This document shows, one piece after another, positions 57,586 to 64,000 of a stretch of DNA of 64,000 bases. This DNA comes from Azospirillum rugosum (lineage in GTDB: Bacteria; Pseudomonadota; Alphaproteobacteria; Azospirillales; Azospirillaceae). A program made the translations under genes and the position numbers. The notes below the pieces were generated by a model that was given only the letters and a program-made list of their open reading frames with translations, was not told where the DNA came from and did no database searches. The first letter of the stretch is position 1. Every line of letters starts with the position of its first letter. The DNA lies in assembly GCF_017876155.1 (NCBI RefSeq), contig NZ_JAGINP010000012.1:124001-188000 (forward strand), given 5' to 3'.

Positions 57586-59124
57586 TCAGTCCTCGACGCC
57601 GGCCATGACCGGTGTCAATTGATTTGCAGACTGAAGATCGGACGGCGCTTCCTGCGCGTTACGGGCCGCGGAACCAGCCGGCCGGGTGGGCCGCTCGACC
57701 CAGGCGATGCGCAGGATGTTGGTGGACCCCGGCATGCCGAAGGGCACGCCCGCGGTGATGACCAGCCGCTGCCCGTCGTCGGCGAGGCCATGCAGGTAGG
57801 CGATCCGCGTGGCCTTGTGCACCATGTCCGAGAAGTTCTGCACGTCCTCGGTCAGCACGCTGTGCACGCCGTAGGCCAGCACCAGCCGGCGCGACGCCGC
57901 GGCGCTGGCGGTCAGGCAGAGGATCGGCACCTCCGGCCGCTCCCGCGCGGCGCGCAGGGTGGTGGAGCCGCTGGTCGTGTAGGTGACGATCGCCGCGGCG
58001 TGGATGGTGTGGGCGACCTGCCGGGCCGCGGCGGTGATGGCGTCGGACGCCGTCTCCTGCGGGTCGGCGTGCGAGGCGTCCATCATGGTGCGGTAGAGCG
58101 GGTCGGTCTCCACGCGCCGCGCGATGCGGTCCATGATCGACACGGCCTCGATGGGGTAGCTGCCCGACGCCGTCTCCGCCGACAGCATCACCGCGTCGGC
58201 GCCGTCGAAGATGGCCGTCGCCACGTCCGACGCCTCGGCGCGGGTCGGGGCCGGGGCGCTGATCATCGATTCCAGCATCTGCGTGGCGACGATCACCGGC
58301 TTGCCGGCGAGCCGCGCCTCGTGGACGATGCGCTTTTGCAGGCTCGGCACGTCTTCCGGCGGCATCTCGACGCCAAGGTCGCCGCGGGCCACCATGACGC
58401 CGTCCGACAGCTCGACGATGCGCTCCAGGTGCTGTATGGCCTGCGGCTTTTCCAGCTTGGACAGCAGGGCGGCGCGGCCGTCGATCAGCTTGCGCGCCTC
58501 GGCCACGTCCTCCGGACGCTGCACGAAGGAGAGCGCCACCCAGTCCACGCCCTGGTCGAGCGCGAAGACGAGGTCGGCGCGGTCCTTGGCCGTCAGAGGT
58601 GACAGCGGCAGCACGACGTCGGGGACGTTGACGCCCTTGCGGTCGGACAGGCGGGTGCCGGCGACCACGATGGTGTCGGCGTGCTCCAGGCTGCAATCGA
58701 CGACACGCAGGCGGACCTTGCCGTCATCGAGCAGCAGGTCGGTCTCCGGCCGGAGGGCGGCGAAGATCTCCGGGTGCGGCATGCCGACCCGCGTGGTGTC
58801 GCCGGGCACCATGGACAGATCCAGGCGGAAGCGCTGCCCGACGGTCAGCGTCACCGGGCCATCCGCGAAGGTGCCCAGCCGCAGCTTCGGCCCCTGGAGG
58901 TCGGCCATGACGGCGATGGGGCGCTGCATCTCCTGCTCCAACGCGCGGATGGCGCGCAGGCGCTCACCGTGGTCGGCGTGCGTGCCGTGGCTGAAGTTCA
59001 GGCGGAAGACGTCCACGCCGGCCTCGAACAGGGACCGGATCATGGCGGGGGAGGAGGAGGACGGGCCCAGCGTGGCGACGATCTTCGTCTGCCGGAAGCG
59101 CCGGATCGGGGATCCTGTGGTCAT
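57586..59124 (-). CDS. pyk: Pyruvate kinase
   Basis: The 512-residue enzyme makes pyruvate and ATP from phosphoenolpyruvate. Family marks include RLNFSHGTHADHGERL, PIAVMADLQGPKLRLG, the metal/phosphate site VMVARGDLGVEMP and the signature region around MLESMISAPAPTRAEASDVA. The substrate-loop Lys is in LLSKLEKP, where most enzymes have AKIE. The C-terminal allosteric domain is present, followed by about 40 extra residues rich in Ala, Arg and Gln. The ATG at 59124 matches the family start. Placed in the galM-pyk-pflA-focA operon, it is probably a fermentation-linked copy. Confidence 0.95.
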   Translation of the reverse strand: MTTGSPIRRFRQTKIVATLGPSSSSPAMIRSLFEAGVDVFRLNFSHGTHADHGERLRAIRALEQEMQRPIAVMADLQGPKLRLGTFADGPVTLTVGQRFRLDLSMVPGDTTRVGMPHPEIFAALRPETDLLLDDGKVRLRVVDCSLEHADTIVVAGTRLSDRKGVNVPDVVLPLSPLTAKDRADLVFALDQGVDWVALSFVQRPEDVAEARKLIDGRAALLSKLEKPQAIQHLERIVELSDGVMVARGDLGVEMPPEDVPSLQKRIVHEARLAGKPVIVATQMLESMISAPAPTRAEASDVATAIFDGADAVMLSAETASGSYPIEAVSIMDRIARRVETDPLYRTMMDASHADPQETASDAITAAARQVAHTIHAAAIVTYTTSGSTTLRAARERPEVPILCLTASAAASRRLVLAYGVHSVLTEDVQNFSDMVHKATRIAYLHGLADDGQRLVITAGVPFGMPGSTNILRIAWVERPTRPAGSAARNAQEAPSDLQSANQLTPVMAGVED

Positions 59125-59174
59125 GTCGGAACTGGCTCCGCAAGAGGAATGGTTGGGGTCGCGGTGGCGGCGCG

Positions 59175-60248
59175 TCACGAGACGCCGAAGGCGTAGACGA
59201 TCCGGCCCGCGTACCATTGGCCGGGCTTCAGCACCGTGGAGGGGAAGCTCGGCACGTTGACCGAGTTGGGGAAATGCGACGGTTCCAGGCAGAAGGCGCT
59301 GTGCCGGGTGTAGAGGGTGTTGCCCTTGCCCACGTCGCGCGGCGCTTTGCCTTCCAGGAAATTGCCGGTGTAGAGCTGGATGCCGGGCTCGGTCGAGCGG
59401 ACCTCCAGCGTCCGTCCGCTGGCCGGGTGCAGGACGCGGGCGTGGACGGCCAGCGCGCCGGCCGGCTTGTCCACCACGTAATGCAGGTCGTAGCCCTTGC
59501 CCTGCGCCAGCATCGGATCCTTGGCATCGATCCGGGCGCCGAGCGCGGTGGGGGAGCGGAAGTCGTGCGGCGTGCCGGTCACGTCCACCAGCTCGCCGGT
59601 CGGCGCCCCGGTCGCGTCGAGCGCCAGGTAGCGGCTGCCGTTGACCGTGGCGACGTGGTCGAGGATGGACGCGCCGGCGTCGCCCGACAGGTTGAAGAAG
59701 GTGTGGTCGGTGAAGTTGGCGACGGTCGTCTTGTCCACCGCCACCGCGGTCCAGGCGATGGTCAGCGCGTTGTCCTCGTCCACCGAATAGACGAGGCGGA
59801 CGGGCAGGGTGCCGGGAAAGCCTTCCTCGCCATCCTGGAAGACGTAGGTCAGCTCCAGGCTGGCGTCGTCGAGTTGGCGGGCGTCGAACACGCGGAAGCG
59901 GGAACCGCGCGTGCCCCCGTGCAGGGTGTTGGGCGGGTTGTTGACGCTGGTGTGCTGCTCCACGCCGTCCAGCAGGAAGCGCCCCTGCGCGATGCGCCCG
60001 CAATAGCGGCCGATGAAGGAGCCCATGGAGGCTTGGCCGTTCATCACCTGCTCGATGGTCTCGTAGCCCTGCACCACGTCGCCGAGCGTGCCGTTGCGGT
60101 CGGGGACCAGCAGCTGCTCGATCTTGGCGCCGTAGTTGGTGACGCGCACCACCATGCCGTTGCGGTTGCGCAGCGTGAACAGGTCCACCGGCCTGCCATC
60201 GACGGTCGTGCGGAAATTCTCGCGCCGGAGTTCGACATGGTGCGACAT
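59175..60248 (-). CDS. galM: Aldose 1-epimerase (galactose mutarotase)
   Basis: The 357-residue cytoplasmic enzyme interconverts alpha and beta anomers of aldoses. Visible marks are VTNYGAKIEQLLVPD, NTLHGGTRG (about 100-108, catalytic His), NFTDHTFFNLSG (about 175-186, second His) and the C-terminal CLEPSHFPNSVN with the catalytic Glu. The ATG at 60248 is preceded by AAGGAT. The upstream ATG at 60284 overlaps the promoter. It heads the operon galM-pyk-pflA-focA, and its promoter holds the 14-bp palindrome, linking sugar entry to fermentation. Confidence 0.94.
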   Translation of the reverse strand: MSHHVELRRENFRTTVDGRPVDLFTLRNRNGMVVRVTNYGAKIEQLLVPDRNGTLGDVVQGYETIEQVMNGQASMGSFIGRYCGRIAQGRFLLDGVEQHTSVNNPPNTLHGGTRGSRFRVFDARQLDDASLELTYVFQDGEEGFPGTLPVRLVYSVDEDNALTIAWTAVAVDKTTVANFTDHTFFNLSGDAGASILDHVATVNGSRYLALDATGAPTGELVDVTGTPHDFRSPTALGARIDAKDPMLAQGKGYDLHYVVDKPAGALAVHARVLHPASGRTLEVRSTEPGIQLYTGNFLEGKAPRDVGKGNTLYTRHSAFCLEPSHFPNSVNVPSFPSTVLKPGQWYAGRIVYAFGVS

Positions 60249-60286
60249 GGTCCGGATATCCTTGCCCAACGGTTCGTGCGTCATTG

Positions 60287-60315
60287 CTATACTAATATAT
60301 CAGTGTGCATGGCAA
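60287..60315 (-). promoter_or_regulatory. galM operon promoter with embedded 14-bp palindromic operator
   Basis: On the minus strand: -35-like TTGCCA (60310-60315), 5 bp, operator ACTGATATATTAGT (60291-60304), and -10-like GTATAG (60287-60292), a 17-bp spacer. The arrangement matches the pta-ackA and terminal MFS promoters base for base in spacing. Confidence 0.65.
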
Positions 60316-60372
60316 AGGGGATTTGGGGTGGAACGGCCCGCCGGGATCCTTTGTCGCAGGTGTGGCGAATTA

Positions 60373-60510
60373 TCCCTCTCCCGCCTCCGGCGGGAGAGGG
60401 AGGGGCCCACGAAGTAGGAGGGTGAGGGCTTGGTTTCTTGGGAAGACCTTGCCCTCACCCACCCATGCTCCGCATGGGTCCCTCCCTCTCCCAGCGGGGC
60501 TGGGAGAGGG
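60373..60510. repeat. REP-like element between galM and adhE
   Basis: This element shares its outer hairpins (CCCTCTCCCGCC / GGCGGGAGAGGG and CCCTCTCCCAGC / GCTGGGAGAGGG) and the centre GGGTGAGGGCTTGGT...AAGACCTTGCCCTCACCC with the element at 55651. It lies in the divergent galM/adhE region, between the galM promoter and the FNR-like box of adhE, and so could insulate the two promoters. Confidence 0.85.
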
Positions 60511-60560
60511 TTTGAGGGCGCGACAGCGGTGTGACCGAAAACGGGCAGTGTACGAAACGT

Positions 60561-60602
60561 TTGACCTGGGTCATGTTGCCGCACCGGGGCGGGCGCCATA
60601 GT
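60561..60602 (+). promoter_or_regulatory. adhE promoter with FNR/FixK-like box
   Basis: TTGACCTGGGTCAT (60561-60574) matches the alphaproteobacterial FNR/FixK pattern TTGAYNNNNRTCAA except for the last base. A -10-like CATAGT lies at 60597-60602. If transcription starts about 60609, the box is centred near -41.5, the classical activator position. This predicts induction of adhE when oxygen is low. Confidence 0.55.
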
Positions 60603-60797
60603 CACCCCATCGAACGGTCGCCGAGCCTGATCCGAAAGGCTTCGACCATCCCCGCGCGATCGCCGGATCCTGAGGCCCGGCGCCGGCATTCCCGGATACA
60701 CGCTCCATCGGATCGCCCCGCTCTCATGCGGTGGCCGGACCGGGACGCCTGTGCGCGCGTCACCTGATGAGGCGCCTCTACCGAGGCGAAAATCAGC

Positions 60798-63452
60798 ATG
60801 CCCGTCACCACGCTCGCCGAACTCAACGACCTGATCGCCACCGTCCGGGACGCGCAGCGGATCTACGCCGACTTCCCGCAGGACAAGGTCGACCGCATCT
60901 TCCGCAGCGCAGCACTCGCCGCCGCCAACGCCCGCATCCCGCTCGCCAAGCTGGCGGTGGAGGAGACGCGCATGGGCGTGATGGAGGACAAGGTCGTCAA
61001 GAACCACTTCGCGTCCGAATACATCTACAACAAGTACAAGGACGAGAAGACCTGCGGCGTCCTGGAAGAGGATCCCGAATACGGCATCATGACGATCGCG
61101 GAGCCGGTCGGCCTGATCTGCGCCATCGTTCCCACCACCAACCCGACCTCCACGGCCATCTTCAAGGCGCTGATCAGCCTGAAGACGCGCAACGGCATCG
61201 TCTTCTCGCCGCACCCCCGCGCCCGCAAGGCGACCTGCGAGGCGGCAAGGCTGGTGCTGCAGGCCGCGGTGGAGGCCGGCGCGCCGGAGGGCATCATCGG
61301 CTGGATCGACGAACCGTCGCTGGAACTGTCCAACGCGGTGATGCGCCACCCGGACATCAACCTGATCCTCGCCACCGGCGGGCCGGGCATGGTGCGGGCG
61401 GCCTATTCGTCGGGCAAGCCGGCGATCGGCGTCGGCGCCGGCAACACCCCGGCGGTGATCGACGAGTTTGCCGACATCAAGCGCGCCGTCGCCTCCATCC
61501 TGATGTCCAAGACCTTTGACAACGGCGTCGTCTGCGCGTCGGAACAGTCGGCCATCGTCGTGGACTCCGTCTATGACGCGGTGCGCGACCGTTTCGCCAA
61601 GCACGGCGGCCACATCCTGTCGGCCGAGGAAGCCGTCGCGGTGCGCAAGGTGCTGCTGACGGACGGCAACCTCAACGCCGCCATCGTCGGGCAGTCGGCC
61701 CAATCCATCGCCGAGATGGCCGGCATCACCGTGCCGTCCGCCACCAAGGTGCTGATCGCCGAGGTCTCCGACGTGTCGGAGGAGGAGGCCTTCGCGCACG
61801 AGAAGCTGTCGCCGACCCTGGCGCTCTACCGTGCGAAGGACTTCACTCAGGCCTGCGACACCGCGGCGGCGCTGGTGGCGCTGGGCGGCATCGGCCACAC
61901 CTCCGTCCTCTACACCGACCAGGACCAGCAGCCGGAGCGCATCCGCGTCTTCGGCGACCGCATGAAGACGGCGCGCATCCTGATCAACACGCCCTCCTCG
62001 CAGGGCGGCATTGGCGACCTCTACAACTTCCGCCTCGCGCCGTCGCTGACGCTGGGCTGCGGGTCGTGGGGCGGCAATTCCATCTCGGAGAATGTCGGGC
62101 CGCAGCACCTGCTGAACCGCAAGACCGTCGCCAAGCGGGCCGAGAACATGCTCTGGCACAAGCTGCCCAAGTCCATCTACTTCCGCCGCGGCTGCCTGCC
62201 CTTCGCGCTGGAGGAACTGCGCGGCAAGAAGCGCTGCCTGATCGTCACCGACCGCTTCCTGTTCGAGAAGGGCTACGTCAACGAGACGGCGCGCATCCTG
62301 AAGGGCCTGGGGCTGGAGGTGGAGACCTTCTTCGAGGTCAACGCCGACCCGACGCTGGCGGTGGTGCGCAAGGGGCTGTCGCTGGCCAACGCCTTCCAGC
62401 CGGACGTGATCCTGGCGCTCGGCGGCGGCTCGCCCATGGACGCGGCGAAGATCATGTGGGTGATGTACGAGGCGCCGGACGTCGCCTTCGAGGATCTGGC
62501 CCTGCGCTTCATGGACATCCGCAAGCGCATCTACACCTTCCCCAAGCTGGGCGTGAAGGCGCAGTTTGTGGCCGTCCCGACCACGTCGGGCACGGGGTCG
62601 GAGGTGACGCCCTTCGCCGTCGTGACCGACGAGCGGACCGGCATCAAGTACCCGATCGCCGACTATGAACTGACGCCGACCATGGCGATCATCGACGCCA
62701 ACCTGGTCATGGACATGCCGAAGTCGCTGACCGCGGCCGGCGGCATCGACGCGGTGACCCACGCGCTGGAGGCCTATGTCTCCGTCCTGGCGAACGAATA
62801 CACCGACGGGCAGGCGCTCCAGGCGCTGAAGCTGCTGAAGGAGCATCTGCCCTCGGCCTACGTCAACGGCGCCAAGGATCCGAAGGCGCGGGAGCAGGTG
62901 CACAACGCCGCCAGCCTGGCCGGCATCGCCTTCGCCAACGCCTTCCTCGGCGTGTGCCACTCCATCGCGCACAAGCTGGGGGCGGAGTTCCACCTGGCGC
63001 ACGGCCTCGCCAACGCGCTGATGATCGCCAACGTCATCCGCTACAACGCGGCCGACATCCCGACCAAGCAGACCGCCTTCAGCCAGTACGACCGACCCAA
63101 GGGCGTGGCGCGCTACGCGGAAATCGCCAAGCACCTCGGCCTCGGCGGCAGCCGCGACCATGAGCGGGTGGAGAAGCTGATCGGCTGGGTGGAGGACCTC
63201 AAGCGTACGCTGGACATCCCGCCGTCGATCCAGGCGGCCGGCGTGCCGGAGGCGGACTTCCTCGCCAAGCTGGACAGCATCGCGGAGGCCGCCTTCGACG
63301 ACCAGTGCACGGGCGCCAACCCGCGCTTCCCGCTGGTCAGCGAAATCCGGCAGCTTCTGCTGGACAGCTACTACGGCCGTGCCTACGCGGATGCCGCGCT
63401 GGAACAGCCGCAGACCGACCGCAAGGCCGTGTCGCTCGTCCATTCCCGCTGA
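60798..63452 (+). CDS. adhE: Bifunctional acetaldehyde-CoA / alcohol dehydrogenase AdhE
   Basis: The 884-residue protein joins an aldehyde dehydrogenase domain (about 1-440, catalytic C246 in GVVCASEQ, the same residue number as in E. coli AdhE) to an iron-dependent alcohol dehydrogenase domain (about 455-870, ALGGGSPMDAAKIMW and metal-binding GVCHSIAHKLGAEFHLAHG). It reduces acetyl-CoA to acetaldehyde and then ethanol, re-oxidising two NADH, and forms long helical assemblies (spirosomes). The ATG follows GAGGCGAAAATCAGC. It would consume acetyl-CoA made by PflB. Confidence 0.97.
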   Translation: MPVTTLAELNDLIATVRDAQRIYADFPQDKVDRIFRSAALAAANARIPLAKLAVEETRMGVMEDKVVKNHFASEYIYNKYKDEKTCGVLEEDPEYGIMTIAEPVGLICAIVPTTNPTSTAIFKALISLKTRNGIVFSPHPRARKATCEAARLVLQAAVEAGAPEGIIGWIDEPSLELSNAVMRHPDINLILATGGPGMVRAAYSSGKPAIGVGAGNTPAVIDEFADIKRAVASILMSKTFDNGVVCASEQSAIVVDSVYDAVRDRFAKHGGHILSAEEAVAVRKVLLTDGNLNAAIVGQSAQSIAEMAGITVPSATKVLIAEVSDVSEEEAFAHEKLSPTLALYRAKDFTQACDTAAALVALGGIGHTSVLYTDQDQQPERIRVFGDRMKTARILINTPSSQGGIGDLYNFRLAPSLTLGCGSWGGNSISENVGPQHLLNRKTVAKRAENMLWHKLPKSIYFRRGCLPFALEELRGKKRCLIVTDRFLFEKGYVNETARILKGLGLEVETFFEVNADPTLAVVRKGLSLANAFQPDVILALGGGSPMDAAKIMWVMYEAPDVAFEDLALRFMDIRKRIYTFPKLGVKAQFVAVPTTSGTGSEVTPFAVVTDERTGIKYPIADYELTPTMAIIDANLVMDMPKSLTAAGGIDAVTHALEAYVSVLANEYTDGQALQALKLLKEHLPSAYVNGAKDPKAREQVHNAASLAGIAFANAFLGVCHSIAHKLGAEFHLAHGLANALMIANVIRYNAADIPTKQTAFSQYDRPKGVARYAEIAKHLGLGGSRDHERVEKLIGWVEDLKRTLDIPPSIQAAGVPEADFLAKLDSIAEAAFDDQCTGANPRFPLVSEIRQLLLDSYYGRAYADAALEQPQTDRKAVSLVHSR

Positions 63453-63468
63453 CCGCTTCGACCGGTGG

Positions 63469-63493
63469 CTGCGCGTCCCAAAGGGCGCGCAGC
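63469..63493 (+). terminator. Hairpin after adhE
   Basis: GCTGCGCG (63469-63476) pairs with CGCGCAGC (63486-63493), with CCC/GGG extending the stem past a bulged T. It lies 16 bp after the adhE stop. No T-run follows, so termination strength is uncertain. Confidence 0.5.
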
Positions 63494-63567
63494 TGACTGG
63501 CCAAACCCACTGGTAAGACCAATCCTGCGGCAAAGTGTCCAGACGGGTTCCGAACCCGAGTTCGTCC

Positions 63568-63596
63568 TTGCGGCCGTCACTAATATATTAGTATAA
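63568..63596 (+). promoter_or_regulatory. Terminal MFS promoter with perfect 14-bp palindromic operator
   Basis: TTGCGG (63568-63573), 5 bp, the perfect palindrome ACTAATATATTAGT (63579-63592) and -10-like GTATAA (63591-63596) with a 17-bp spacer face the MFS gene at 63718. It is the best copy of the shared operator. Confidence 0.65.
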
Positions 63597-63717
63597 CGCA
63601 CCCACGGGTTCGCAGCGCTATGACGGGCGCAAGGACACCAACGCAATACGCCGAAGCCCAACGTGGGCCGCCGGCGAGTACCCAGGCGCTGTCGAAGGGC
63701 AGCCAAGTGAGGAAGAC

Positions 63718-64000
63718 ATGAAAAAGATCCGCGGCTTGAGGTGGCAAATCCTCGCCCTGGTCATGCTCGGCACGATCGTCAACTACATCGACCGCAACAC
63801 GCTGGGCATCCTCGCTCCCACTTTGAAGGAACAACTGCACTTCACGACCGAGGAATACTCCTTCGTCGTCAGCGCCTTCCAGCTCTGCTACAGCCTGATG
63901 CAGCCGGTCGCCGGCTACATCACCGACCTGATCGGGCTGAAGCTCGGCTACTTCATGTTCGCCTTCCTGTGGGGCACCGCCGCCGCCCTGCACGCCTTCG
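63718..64000 (+). CDS. MFS transporter, hexuronate/ACS-type (partial, cut by window end)
   Basis: The first 94 residues are present. MKKIRGLRWQILALVMLGT and NYIDRNTLGILAPTLKEQL, then QLCYSLMQPVAGYITD, closely resemble ExuT-like members of the anion:cation symporter family, which import hexuronates, galactonate or related sugar acids. Two to three membrane segments are visible. SD GAGGAAGAC precedes the ATG. Its promoter shares the operator seen at the galM and pta-ackA operons, which ties sugar-acid uptake to fermentation. The rest lies outside the window. Confidence 0.85.
   Translation, partial: MKKIRGLRWQILALVMLGTIVNYIDRNTLGILAPTLKEQLHFTTEEYSFVVSAFQLCYSLMQPVAGYITDLIGLKLGYFMFAFLWGTAAALHAF

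Noticed and set aside
57586..60003. One continuous frame suggesting a galM-pyk fusion
   Set aside because: The part upstream of 59124 is a shadow frame of galM. Pyruvate kinase homology starts at the ATG at 59124, and galM is complete in another frame.
60300..63533. Open frame of over 1000 codons opposite adhE
   Set aside because: The adhE frame shows full family motifs. The opposite frame has low-complexity shadow composition and runs through a REP-like element.

Overview
The window is high-GC DNA from an alphaproteobacterium, most likely Azospirillum or a close Rhodospirillales relative. That is an inference from the gene families: many hybrid histidine kinases, a MaoC-PTA fusion enzyme, a full Tad locus and GC-rich interspersed palindromic elements. 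No ribosomal RNA, phage, transposase or CRISPR array is seen. One tRNA gene, tRNA-Trp(CCA), is present. The window ends inside an MFS transporter gene.

Layout. About 1-9 kb is a mixed set of single genes: DUF1993, moeA, an HxlR regulator divergent from a CurA-like reductase, a NarL-type regulator with a degenerate receiver convergent with a receiver-SpoIIE phosphatase, a secreted esterase, a 2OG-Fe(II) oxygenase-like protein and an orphan ABC binding protein. From 9.2 to 14.4 kb, an MFS transporter, an alpha/beta hydrolase and a GAF/HisKA/REC/HPt kinase are joined by two ATGA overlaps. From 14.4 to 26.6 kb come a histidine-phosphatase-like protein, a chemoreceptor, an unknown protein, a GFA protein, an RND pump with its adaptor, tRNA-Trp, a MASE1 hybrid kinase and a NUP-family protein.

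From 26.6 to 40.4 kb, all on the minus strand, lies a complete tight-adherence (Tad) pilus locus. In transcription order it is tadD, a secreted unknown, cpaC, a mini CpaD-like lipoprotein, two flp pilins, cpaB, tadG, tadE, tadE, cpaE, cpaF, tadB, tadC, cpaA and a small unknown. A SleB-type wall hydrolase diverges from it. From 41.6 to 47.6 kb are another hybrid kinase, an MFS/LysR divergent pair and a small membrane protein.

From 47.6 kb to the end is a mixed-acid fermentation island: ackA and a MaoC-PTA fusion, eno, pflB, hexR, focA, pflA, pyk, galM, adhE and a sugar-acid-type MFS transporter. Together they would carry 2-phosphoglycerate through PEP and pyruvate to formate plus acetyl-CoA, then to acetate with ATP gain or to ethanol with NADH re-oxidation, with formate export. 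Three kinds of control site can be read. HexR-like boxes lie on the divergent pflB and hexR promoters. A 14-bp palindrome, ACTAATATATYAGT, sits at the same place inside three promoters (pta-ackA, galM-pyk-pflA-focA, and the terminal MFS gene). An FNR/FixK-like box lies upstream of adhE. GC-rich REP-like elements of about 130-220 bp recur at five places, two of them nearly identical and lying inside the fermentation island.
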